Source: Ferrovibrio sp.
GTDB lineage: Bacteria > Pseudomonadota > Alphaproteobacteria > Ferrovibrionales > Ferrovibrionaceae
Direction of reading: 5' to 3'
NCBI RefSeq assembly: GCF_019636075.1
Contig: NZ_JAHBYG010000003.1
Coordinates: 62,001-126,000 of the forward strand
Length of the DNA stretch: 64,000 nt
Under the pieces are notes generated by a model. That model did not search any database, was not told the origin of the DNA, and worked only from the letters and a program-made list of their open reading frames with translations. This document shows, piece by piece, positions 7,862 through 15,724 of this stretch. The position numbers and the translations under genes are program-made. Every line of letters starts with the position of its first letter. The first letter of the stretch is position 1.

Positions 7862-9394
7862 TCAGCCCTGGCGGAGCTGATTCGGCCGGCGATAGCTCAG
7901 CGCCTCGGCGATATGGGTGCGCTTCACGCCGGCGGCGGCTTCCAGGTCGGCCAGGGTGCGGGCCACACGCAAAACCCGGTGATAGCCGCGGGCGGTGAGG
8001 CGTAGATTGTCGGCGGCCTGGGTAAGCAAGGTTCGGCCCGGCGCATCGAGAGCAACCACGGCTTCCAGCAATTCGCCATCGGCTTCGGCATTGCTGCGCA
8101 CCGGGGCGCCGCCCAGGCTTTGCCCGGCATAGCGCTGGCGCTGGATTTCGCGGGCGGCGGCCACGCGGCTTGCCACGGCCGCGCTGCCTTCGCGCGGCGG
8201 CGGCAGGGCCAGGTCGGCTGCCTCCACGGCGGGTACCTCGATATGCAGATCCATGCGATCCAGCAGCGGCCCGGATAGTTTGGATTGATAATCGGCGCCG
8301 CATTTCGGGGCACGGCTGCAGGCCTGGGCGGGGTCCGCCAGATAGCCGCAGCGGCAGGGATTCATCGCCGCCACCAACTGCACCCGCGCGGGATAGCTGA
8401 CATGGGCATTGGCGCGCGCCACCACGGCGCGGCCGGTTTCCAGCGGCTGGCGCAGGGAATCCAGCACCTGGCGGGAAAATTCCGGCAGTTCATCCAAGAA
8501 CAGCACGCCCAGATGCGCCAAGCTTACCTCGCCGGGCTTGGCGCGCAGGCCGCCGCCGATCAACGCCGCCATCGAGGCGGAATGATGCGGATTGCGAAAC
8601 GGCCGCCGCCGGGTGAGCTTGCCATCGGGCAGTTGGCCTGCCAGCGATGCGATCATGCTGACCTCCAGAATCTCGGCCGGATCGAGCGGCGGCAGCAAGC
8701 CGGGCAGGCGCTGGGCCAGCATGGATTTGCCCGCGCCGGGCGGACCTACCATCAGCAGGTTATGTCCGCCGGCTGCTGCCACTTCCAGGGCGCGCTTGGC
8801 GGATTCCTGGCCCTTGATATCGCGCAGATCGGGCGCGGTCTCCTGGCTGTCTTCAGCCGCCAGCGGCTGCGGCGAAGGCAACACCTGGCTGCCCTTGAAA
8901 TGGTTTATCAGGGCCAGCAGGTCGGGGGCTGCCAGCACATTGCCGCCGCCCGCCCAGGCCGCTTCACCGCCAGCAACTGCTGGGCAAATCAGTCCCTTGT
9001 CCATGGCGTTGGCGGCAATCGCTGCCGGCAGCACACCTGCCACCATGCCAACCGCGCCATCCAGCGCCAATTCTCCAAGAGCCACGTAGTCGTCCATGGC
9101 GTCTGAGGGCAGCACGCCCATGGCAGCCAGCAGGCCCAGCGCGATCGGCAGGTCGTAGTGGCTGCCTTCCTTGGGCAGGTCGGCTGGGGCAAGATTCACC
9201 ACGATACGTTTGGGTGGCAGCGCCAGGCCGATAGCACCCAGCGCCGCCCGCACCCGCTCGCGGCTTTCCCCCACGGCTTTGTCAGGCAGGCCCACCAGGG
9301 TGAAGGCCGGCATGCCGGCAGCGATCTGTACCTGCACGTCCACGGGCAGCACATCGATGCCCTGGAAGGCCACGGTTTGAATCCGGGCAACCAT
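7862..9394 (-). CDS. comM: YifB/ComM-family Mg-chelatase-like AAA+ ATPase
   Basis: A 510-aa AAA+ protein of the ComM family, a hexameric helicase that drives branch migration during natural transformation. It has the N-terminal Lon-like domain (ALGAIGLALPPKRIVVNLAPADLPKEG), Walker A GPPGAGKSM, the LFLDELPEF Walker B segment, a zinc-binding CRCGY stretch and the C-terminal Mg_chelatase_C region (SYRR near the end). Length is standard. It is divergent from the riboswitch-controlled exporter gene and separated from it by 390 bp. Other competence genes are not visible in this window. Confidence 0.93.
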   Translation of the reverse strand: MVARIQTVAFQGIDVLPVDVQVQIAAGMPAFTLVGLPDKAVGESRERVRAALGAIGLALPPKRIVVNLAPADLPKEGSHYDLPIALGLLAAMGVLPSDAMDDYVALGELALDGAVGMVAGVLPAAIAANAMDKGLICPAVAGGEAAWAGGGNVLAAPDLLALINHFKGSQVLPSPQPLAAEDSQETAPDLRDIKGQESAKRALEVAAAGGHNLLMVGPPGAGKSMLAQRLPGLLPPLDPAEILEVSMIASLAGQLPDGKLTRRRPFRNPHHSASMAALIGGGLRAKPGEVSLAHLGVLFLDELPEFSRQVLDSLRQPLETGRAVVARANAHVSYPARVQLVAAMNPCRCGYLADPAQACSRAPKCGADYQSKLSGPLLDRMDLHIEVPAVEAADLALPPPREGSAAVASRVAAAREIQRQRYAGQSLGGAPVRSNAEADGELLEAVVALDAPGRTLLTQAADNLRLTARGYHRVLRVARTLADLEAAAGVKRTHIAEALSYRRPNQLRQG

Positions 9395-9474
9395 CTATCG
9401 GCTTAGGGGAAAAGTTTTGTTCATATACATGCATAAGATGGTATGCGGCTGCAGCCCGTTGCCGCAAGCACCAG

Positions 9475-9528
9475 ACTGGCATTTCTCAGCGGGTTGGCAT
9501 TTCTCACCGGGTTGGTATTTCTGAACTG
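9475..9528. repeat. Tandem repeat, 18 bp x 3
   Basis: Three consecutive 18-bp units with core TTGGCATTTCTCACCGG at 9475-9492, 9493-9510 and 9511-9528. Units 1 and 2 differ at a few bases and unit 3 is more diverged. The repeat sits in the comM-exporter intergenic region, upstream of the riboswitch. Confidence 0.75.
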
Positions 9529-9561
9529 GCTTTTCCGGTGCAAGCGGTGTATCAACCCGCA

Positions 9562-9710
9562 TCCCATTGGGGAGTAGCCGCCCGCAGCAAGCGGGGGGAG
9601 CGTCAACAGACTAGATCGGGCCAGCCAGCACTGGCAGATCTTGGCGCTTCCGGTCCGAAGCCCAGAATACAGCATTCTGCGCTTCGGAGATTGGCGAGAC
9701 CTTTGGCGAG
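9562..9710 (+). ncRNA. yybP-ykoY manganese riboswitch
   Basis: The leader carries the family's conserved blocks in order. GGGGAGUAG lies at 9569-9577 and GUCAACA at 9602-9608. The stem-loop at 9655-9687 has CCGAAGC/GCUUCGG outside and CAGAAU/AUUCUG inside. The 3' consensus GGCGAGACCUUU lies at 9693-9704. This riboswitch class binds Mn2+ and turns on Mn-export genes. The next gene is a UPF0016/GDT1 exporter, which is one of its known targets. About 75 nt separate the aptamer from the start codon, enough for an expression platform, but I did not resolve the switching helix. Confidence 0.85.
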
Positions 9711-9784
9711 CTGCCGTCATCCGGGGTCGGATCGCGGCAGAGCGCCATTGCGTCCGTCAGGTCCGGCCCCCGATTGCGTGCCCC

Positions 9785-10405
9785 ATGTTCGACTCCCTGC
9801 TACCCAATCACTTCATGACCGGCCATTTCATGAGTGGCGATGTGGCCAATTTCGCCACCGTCGCCGCTTTGGTGGCGGTTGCCGAGATCGGCGACAAGAC
9901 CCAGCTACTCAGCCTGTTGCTGGTGGCGAAATTCCGCCGGCCCTGGACCATCATGGCCGGCATTCTGGCTGCAACCTTGCTCAATCATGCGCTGGCCGCC
10001 TGGGCTGGCCTGTGGCTGGAGCATTTCGTGAAACCGGAATATCTGCGCTGGGCCTTGGGCGTTTCCTTCATCGCCATGGCAGCATGGACCTTGAAGCCCG
10101 ATACGCTGGATGAATCCGATGCGCCGGTGAAGGCCAGCCGCTTCGGCGCATTCACCGGCACGTTGGTGGCGTTCTTCCTGGCTGAGATCGGCGACAAGAC
10201 CCAGGTGGCCACCACCGCGCTGGCCGCGAAATACAGTTCGCTCTGGATGGTGGCCAGTGCGTCCACTCTGGGCCTGATGCTGGCCAACGTGCCGGTTCTG
10301 CTGATGGGCGATGCCATCATGCGCCGCGTGCCGCTGGATCTGGTGCGCAAGATTGCCGCGCTGGCCTTTGCGGTGATCGGTGTGATTACGCTGATCGGCT
10401 GGTGA
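9785..10405 (+). CDS. GDT1/TMEM165 (UPF0016) family manganese exporter
   Basis: A 206-aa integral membrane protein with two homologous halves, each carrying the family signature EIGDKT (residues 34-39 and 134-139), which forms the cation site. Bacterial members export Mn2+. The reading frame stays open upstream, but a start at or after 9785 keeps the riboswitch untranslated; 9815 and 9830 are alternative ATGs. No strong ribosome site is visible, as expected if the riboswitch controls initiation. It is convergent with the MFS gene, 3 bp between the stops. Confidence 0.9.
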   Translation: MFDSLLPNHFMTGHFMSGDVANFATVAALVAVAEIGDKTQLLSLLLVAKFRRPWTIMAGILAATLLNHALAAWAGLWLEHFVKPEYLRWALGVSFIAMAAWTLKPDTLDESDAPVKASRFGAFTGTLVAFFLAEIGDKTQVATTALAAKYSSLWMVASASTLGLMLANVPVLLMGDAIMRRVPLDLVRKIAALAFAVIGVITLIGW

Positions 10406-10408
10406 TGA

Positions 10409-11674
10409 TCAGGCGATGGCCGCCGCCAAACGCAGGCGGCGGCCACGCATCAGCAGCCAGGTCACGATACCCACATTCACCAGGTTCCAGGCGATGCCGT
10501 TGAGTAGAGCAACGCGATAGGAACCGGTGAGGTCGAAGATCGCGCCAGACATCCAGCCGCCGAAAGCCATGCCCACCAGGGTGGCCGATATCGCCAGGCT
10601 GACGCGGAAGCCTGCCTGCGCGGGTGGAAACATTTCGCGGATGATGAAGGCATAGCTGGGCACGATGCCGCCCTGCACCAGCCCGAAGATTGCCGAGATT
10701 ACATAGAGCGATACCAGGCCGTCGAATGGCAGATACAGCGCCAAGGCCATGCCTTGCAGCGCGGCCCCCAACAGCAAGGTGGACAGGCCGCCGATGCGAT
10801 CGAGAATCCAGCCCGAGGCGCTGCGGCTGATGATGCCGCAGGCCAGCATCAGGGCCAGCATTTCAGCGCCGCGCGCCGGGCCGTAACCCAGATCGACGCA
10901 ATAGGCCACGATATGCACCTGCGGCATCGACATCGCCACGCAACAGCCCAGCCCCGCCACTACCAGCAGAGTTTGCAGCATGCGTGGCGACAGGTTGAGG
11001 CTATGCCCGCCCACCGATCCGGCTGCGGTTTGCAGCATCGGTTGCGGCGGCGGTTTGCGGCGCAGCAGCAGAGCCAGCGGCAGGATGATGCACAGGCAGA
11101 TTGCGCCGATACCCAGATGGGTGGCGCGCCAGCCATACAGCGCGATGAAATGCTCGATCGCAGGCGGCCAGATCGCGCCGGCGAAATAATTGCCCGAGGC
11201 ACATAGCCCGATGGCCAGGCCGCGCCTTTTCTGGAACCAGAAGGAAATGTCGGTCATCAGCGGCGCGAAGAAGGCCGAAGTGCCGAGCATGCCGATGAAC
11301 AGGCCGAAAATCAGCATCAGCATGGTCATGCTGGTTGCCAATGCGGAAAGGAAATAGCCGGTTGCCAGCATCACGCAGCCCAGCATCAGCGGCACCACCA
11401 CGCCAAAGCGATCAGCCAGCTTGCCCATCAGCACGGTGCCCGGCGCAAGGCCCAGCATCAGCAGGGTGAAAGGCAGCGAGGCGCTGCCGCGGTCGCTGCC
11501 GAATTCGGCCTGGATCGCCGGCATTGCCACAACGATGGACCACATGCCCACGCCGCCCACGGTGCCGATGGCCACATTGATGGCCAGGCGCAGCCAGGCA
11601 TAGGATGAATCGATGGCGTCGGCTGCGGCGAAGCGATTCTGCGCAGCTTTGTCATTCGTGGCGCTGAGCGACAC
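10409..11674 (-). CDS. MFS transporter
   Basis: A 421-aa major facilitator with about 12 hydrophobic segments. The loop 2-3 motif GKLADRFG (family form GxLaDrxGxR) is present, and there is a long central loop after segment 6 (RRKPPPQP). The start is GTG with AAGGGA 7 nt upstream. It resembles monocarboxylate or organic-acid MFS proteins in general layout, but the substrate cannot be inferred. It is convergent with the manganese exporter and lies downstream of the OGT gene with an 84-bp gap, so it may be independently expressed. Confidence 0.85.
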   Translation of the reverse strand: MSLSATNDKAAQNRFAAADAIDSSYAWLRLAINVAIGTVGGVGMWSIVVAMPAIQAEFGSDRGSASLPFTLLMLGLAPGTVLMGKLADRFGVVVPLMLGCVMLATGYFLSALATSMTMLMLIFGLFIGMLGTSAFFAPLMTDISFWFQKRRGLAIGLCASGNYFAGAIWPPAIEHFIALYGWRATHLGIGAICLCIILPLALLLRRKPPPQPMLQTAAGSVGGHSLNLSPRMLQTLLVVAGLGCCVAMSMPQVHIVAYCVDLGYGPARGAEMLALMLACGIISRSASGWILDRIGGLSTLLLGAALQGMALALYLPFDGLVSLYVISAIFGLVQGGIVPSYAFIIREMFPPAQAGFRVSLAISATLVGMAFGGWMSGAIFDLTGSYRVALLNGIAWNLVNVGIVTWLLMRGRRLRLAAAIA

Positions 11675-11758
11675 GGCTTATCCCTTCAGGGTGTTTCCTC
11701 TGGTGGCAGACTATGCGGGGCGCGCGCGGCTGGCAATCGGCGGATTGTAGCGATGCAA

Positions 11759-13777
11759 TCAGGCCTGCAGGCCGAGGGATTCCAGGAAGAAGCGTTCGAA
11801 TTCGCGCACCACGCGCGGGTCTTCATACAGCAGATGGTTGGCGGCCAGGATACGGCTTCGCAGATCGGCGCGGAAATCCGCATCCTGTGCTACCCGCAGG
11901 GCGATTGCCACGTAATCGGCGGCATCCCGTGCCACCGGTTCCATGATGCCCATGCGGCGATACATACCCTGGGTGTGGCGGCCGCGCTGCTGGTCGCTGG
12001 GCAGGGTCACCACCACCGCGCCCTGCGACAGCGCCTCCAGCGATGTGTTCATGCCGTTGAAATGCACGGTATCCAGCACAACATCGGCTGCTGCCAGCAG
12101 GCTAAGGAAATCCGGCCCATCCTGCGGCGGCACCACCGATACGCGGTTCATCACCTCAGGTCCGGCCTTTGCCATGCGCCGCAGGGTGAGATCCGACCAG
12201 GTTTGCGGCCCCTGGGCAATCAGCACCAGCCGGCCTTCCGGATCGCGGCGCAGGATGTCGATGGCGATATCGTCGAAATCCGGATGGATTTTGAACAGAT
12301 GCTGCGGGCAGAGATAAATCCGGCCCTGCTGCGGCAGCGGCAACTCAGCGCGGCTCTTGCGCGGATTGGGATCGTCTGGCCGGTAGTAATAAGCCAGCGT
12401 GCCGAGATCGCGCAGCAGAAACAGCTTTTCGCTGTAATGCGCGGCGGCCTCGGGCAATTCGAACAGATCGTTGGAAATGAACCAATCCATGTTCGGTATG
12501 CCGGTGGTATCCGGATGGCCGAACGAAACGCATTGCACCGGCGCCAGCCGCGAAAAGGCCAGGAAATAGGTGTAGGGCTCCATGCCGATATCCTGGAAGA
12601 ACAGGATATCCAGTTCCAGCGCGGCCACAGCCTCGCGCGCAGCCTGCAATTTCTTCGGCAGCATGATGTGGTGGTCGGCGGATTCGCGGATGAAACGGGC
12701 GATATCGTCGTCGATGGCCGGCTGTACGAAAATCGCGGTGCTTTCGAAGCGGCTTTTATCCAACTGCGCCAGGATGCCGCGCGTGGTCTTGCCGATGGAA
12801 TGCCGGCGCAGGAATTGCGACAGGAAGCCGACCCGGATGCGTCGTGCGGGCGTGCCGAGACCAGGATGGCGCGGCCTGGCCACATGCGGCGCCTGCCAAC
12901 GCAGGGCAGGGCAGGCTTTTTCATACAGCCGCCCGATCCGCGCATGCACATCGCGGTTGTTGCGGCCATGATAGGCCATGAAGAAGTTGGCAGTGAACAC
13001 TTCATCTTCCGGCGCGCGCAACGGCGGCGTATCGGCCTCCAGCACGGCGATGGCGGCGAGCTGGCGCTGGCGTTCGGCCTCGATTTCGGCGCGGCCGGCC
13101 ACGATAGGATTGACGGTGAGCGCCCGCATGAAACGCAATCCGGGCTGCGGATCGATGGCAATCGCACGATCCCACATCACGCGGGCATCCTCGATACGGC
13201 CTTGCAGGCGCAGCAAATTGGCCAGGCTGCTCATCGCCTTCACATGGCGGGGATCCAGCGCTGCGGCCTGACGGAAGGCGGCAATCGCGCCGCCGGGATC
13301 GACATTCTGCAAGGCCAGGCCGAGATTGAACCAGCCATCGGCATCCGGCGCGATGCGCAGCGCTTGGCGATAGGCCGCTTCCGCCTCGTCGCGCATATTC
13401 TTCTCGCGATAGGCATTGCCGAGATTCTTGTGCGCGGCAACGAAATTAGGGTCGATCTTGATGGCGCGCTGTTGCGCCGCGATGGCTTCGTCCACCCGGC
13501 CCAGCCGCAGCAAGGCGATGCCGTAATTGGCCCAAGGGGCCGCCATACCGGGTGCGGCTGCATCGGATACGGCCTGCACCACCTTGCCGATCAATTCGGC
13601 GGCGGCGGCGTAATCATTGCGCTGCAGTGCCAGGATGCCCAGATGGTGCCAGGCCTGGCCATGATGCGGCCAATTCTGCAGCAATGCGCGATAGGCGGCT
13701 TCGGCCTCGGCCAGCTTACCCTGGCTATGCAGTTGCAAGGCATTGCGGAAAGCGGCGGTTTCGGCATCTTCTGCCAT
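11759..13777 (-). CDS. TPR + SPINDLY-type O-GlcNAc transferase-like glycosyltransferase (GT41)
   Basis: A 672-aa protein. Residues about 5-230 are tetratricopeptide repeats (e.g. WANYGIALLRLGRVDEAIAA). Residues about 314-672 are the GT-B catalytic region of the GT41 family: VGFLSQFLRRHSIG with the conserved His at 326, PVQCVSFGHPDTTG, then LDTVHFNGMNTSLEALSQG and a UDP-binding-like GRHTQGMYRRMG. Such enzymes add sugar to Ser/Thr of proteins, and in bacteria are often tied to flagellin or surface glycoproteins. It begins 4 bp after the stop of the 381-aa gene, as the last gene of a packed operon. The donor sugar and target are unknown. Confidence 0.85.
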   Translation of the reverse strand: MAEDAETAAFRNALQLHSQGKLAEAEAAYRALLQNWPHHGQAWHHLGILALQRNDYAAAAELIGKVVQAVSDAAAPGMAAPWANYGIALLRLGRVDEAIAAQQRAIKIDPNFVAAHKNLGNAYREKNMRDEAEAAYRQALRIAPDADGWFNLGLALQNVDPGGAIAAFRQAAALDPRHVKAMSSLANLLRLQGRIEDARVMWDRAIAIDPQPGLRFMRALTVNPIVAGRAEIEAERQRQLAAIAVLEADTPPLRAPEDEVFTANFFMAYHGRNNRDVHARIGRLYEKACPALRWQAPHVARPRHPGLGTPARRIRVGFLSQFLRRHSIGKTTRGILAQLDKSRFESTAIFVQPAIDDDIARFIRESADHHIMLPKKLQAAREAVAALELDILFFQDIGMEPYTYFLAFSRLAPVQCVSFGHPDTTGIPNMDWFISNDLFELPEAAAHYSEKLFLLRDLGTLAYYYRPDDPNPRKSRAELPLPQQGRIYLCPQHLFKIHPDFDDIAIDILRRDPEGRLVLIAQGPQTWSDLTLRRMAKAGPEVMNRVSVVPPQDGPDFLSLLAAADVVLDTVHFNGMNTSLEALSQGAVVVTLPSDQQRGRHTQGMYRRMGIMEPVARDAADYVAIALRVAQDADFRADLRSRILAANHLLYEDPRVVREFERFFLESLGLQA

Positions 13778-13781
13778 CGAC

Positions 13782-14927
13782 TTATTCCGCGTTGATGCGA
13801 TACAGGGTGTCGAGCAGATCCCACAAAGGCGTGGCAGGCAGGCGACGCAGCGTATACCGCTCGGTGGCGCGCTCCCACACCGCATGGGAATGGCTCAGTC
13901 GAGACAATGAATCGCCCAGCTCCCAGAACAGTTGCTTGGCATTGCGCAGGAAGTCCATGAACGGCCGGGCTTCCTTCTTGCGTAGGAAGAGTTCGTCGAA
14001 GCATTCGCGATAGCGTTCAAGCTTGTCGTTCACCTGGCGCCAATGGCCGGATAGATCGGCATAGGCCAGCTTGCGCAGCTCGGCCATGTCTTTCAGCAAT
14101 GCCGGATTGGCGCCATCGCGCGGCCGTGCCTCGCTGCCCAGCCAATCCAGCAGTTTCTGCCATTCGGCCCGCTGTTGGCTGAGTTCGCGGTCGTAGAAGA
14201 TGATGCCCTTCCAGGAATACACGATCTCCGGCGCGCGGGTGATGTCGATGCCGAAGGTCTGCGCAATCGGCTTCATCGCCGCGGCGTCCTTGGCATCCCA
14301 CAGAATCTGCGTCAGCCGCTCCACCGCGCTGGCTTCCACCTCGGCGCCTTCCGATGCGGCGAAGCGCGCCACCTTGGCCATCTTGTCGCGCACGAAAACC
14401 TTGATTGCATCCAGCTCGCCGGGCGGAAAGGCGAAATAGCCCTCATCCACTGCGATGCTTTCGATTTCCAGCTTGTCGCGCATCAGAAAGGGATCCAGCG
14501 AGGGCAGGCTGTCCAGCACATCCAGCACCGCGCGGTCGCGCCGGAAACCAGCCGGATCGCGCTTGCTCGACATGGCCAGTTGTTCGTCCAATGCCTGTTC
14601 CAGCTTGGCATCGGAAAGCAGGATGGTTTTGCCGCCTTCTTCCAGGTTGGCCTCGTTGAAGGGCAGATACAGCTTGGTCTGCACCGCGCGACTGTTTACC
14701 AGGCCATGCCGCTCATGAACCGGCGGCGCGTATTTCAGAATCACCAGCCGGTTGGCATTGCGGTTGGTGAAAAACGGTTGAAAGCCCTTCACCGGCCGGC
14801 TGGGGGCAGGGCGGCCCGGAAGATGCTCTTGATTGGCCAGCAATTCACGATGCTTGCGCTGCAGGTCGAACATGCGCGAAGAGCTTGCCCGCAGCAGGGC
14901 GCGCAAGGAATGATCGGAGATCGCCAT
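13782..14927 (-). CDS. Unrecognised 381-aa protein of the OGT/TylF operon
   Basis: I do not recognise this family. The protein looks soluble: no signal peptide, no membrane segment, and a probably mostly helical, charged C-terminal half (residues 290-360 rich in Lys, Arg, Glu). The N-terminal third has mixed strand-like stretches (NRLVILKYAPPV, TKLYLPF). There are no obvious catalytic motifs or cysteine clusters. Its ATG directly abuts the stop of the upstream methyltransferase (0-bp gap), and its stop lies 4 bp before the OGT start. Translational coupling, and a role in the same glycan-modifying process, are therefore likely. Reality of the gene is supported by this packing and normal codon use. 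Confidence 0.75.
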   Translation of the reverse strand: MAISDHSLRALLRASSSRMFDLQRKHRELLANQEHLPGRPAPSRPVKGFQPFFTNRNANRLVILKYAPPVHERHGLVNSRAVQTKLYLPFNEANLEEGGKTILLSDAKLEQALDEQLAMSSKRDPAGFRRDRAVLDVLDSLPSLDPFLMRDKLEIESIAVDEGYFAFPPGELDAIKVFVRDKMAKVARFAASEGAEVEASAVERLTQILWDAKDAAAMKPIAQTFGIDITRAPEIVYSWKGIIFYDRELSQQRAEWQKLLDWLGSEARPRDGANPALLKDMAELRKLAYADLSGHWRQVNDKLERYRECFDELFLRKKEARPFMDFLRNAKQLFWELGDSLSRLSHSHAVWERATERYTLRRLPATPLWDLLDTLYRINAE

Positions 14928-15674
14928 CTACTTGATCAGCAGGCCCTGCCCGGTGGGCAGTTCCAGCACTTGATAGCCGCGTGCGGCAAACCAGGCATCC
15001 TCGGCTCGCTGCTGCTGGTAATAGAAATTCCAGCCGTAATCATCGAGCACCAGGATGGCGCCGGGCGTCATGCGGTCGAACAGGATTTCCAGGGCGCCGA
15101 TTTCGGCCTCGGCGCTGTTCAGGTCGATATGCAGAAAGGCGATTTTTTCGGGCGCCACATCATGCAGCACGCCGGGCACGGCGCCGCGCGTGACGGTAAC
15201 GTTGCTGAAATCCTTGAAGCGGTTCAGCACCTTCTCATACAGATCGGCACCATGCTCTTCCATGGCATGGTGCGGCATGCTCTCGTCATGCTCGAACAGA
15301 TCGTAGAGATAATAGCGTTTGTCGGATTTATCGAAATCCAGGTATTCGCAGAGGATGCGCGCAGTGGTGCCCTTGTAGCAGGCGCATTCCACGAAATCGC
15401 CGTCGCGCTTCATGCCCTGCTGCGCAGCCCAGGCCAGCACCACCTGGCGCCACAGGATGGCGCGTTCGGTGGCTGTGCTGGCATGCTTGCGCACGGCATC
15501 CATCAGCTTCTGATTCTGCAGGAAACCGAGATTGCGGTTGAAGGTGAAGATGTTGTCGCCGGCATAGATGCCGCCATTGCGCACCTGTCGGATGGATTTG
15601 CGCATGCCATCGGCGAAGGCTTCTTCGTCCTTCAAACCGAAAAACACACCGACCATGTGGTTGGGCGATTCCAT
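14928..15674 (-). CDS. TylF/MycF-family class I methyltransferase (copy 1)
   Basis: A 248-aa protein related to macrocin O-methyltransferase, which uses S-adenosylmethionine to methylate sugar hydroxyls. Landmarks are GDFVECACYKGTTARIL (SAM-binding motif I), LYDLFEH, the metal-binding-like FLHIDLNSAEAE and AILVLDDYGW, and the C-terminal ELPTGQGLLIK. The ATG at 15674 gives the same N-terminus as the second copy 2.7 kb away. It follows the 514-aa gene by 50 bp and directly abuts the 381-aa gene. A sugar O-methyltransferase acting on the product of the neighbouring glycosyltransferase is the natural inference. Confidence 0.82.
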   Translation of the reverse strand: MESPNHMVGVFFGLKDEEAFADGMRKSIRQVRNGGIYAGDNIFTFNRNLGFLQNQKLMDAVRKHASTATERAILWRQVVLAWAAQQGMKRDGDFVECACYKGTTARILCEYLDFDKSDKRYYLYDLFEHDESMPHHAMEEHGADLYEKVLNRFKDFSNVTVTRGAVPGVLHDVAPEKIAFLHIDLNSAEAEIGALEILFDRMTPGAILVLDDYGWNFYYQQQRAEDAWFAARGYQVLELPTGQGLLIK

Positions 15675-15724
15675 GCCAACACTTTCCGCTGCCTGGACCT
15701 GGCTTGCAAGAGTCAGATTTGATT

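Noticed and set aside
11753-13795. Plus-strand open frame of about 680 codons
   Set aside because: Antisense shadow of the TPR-OGT gene, whose motifs are unmistakable on the minus strand.
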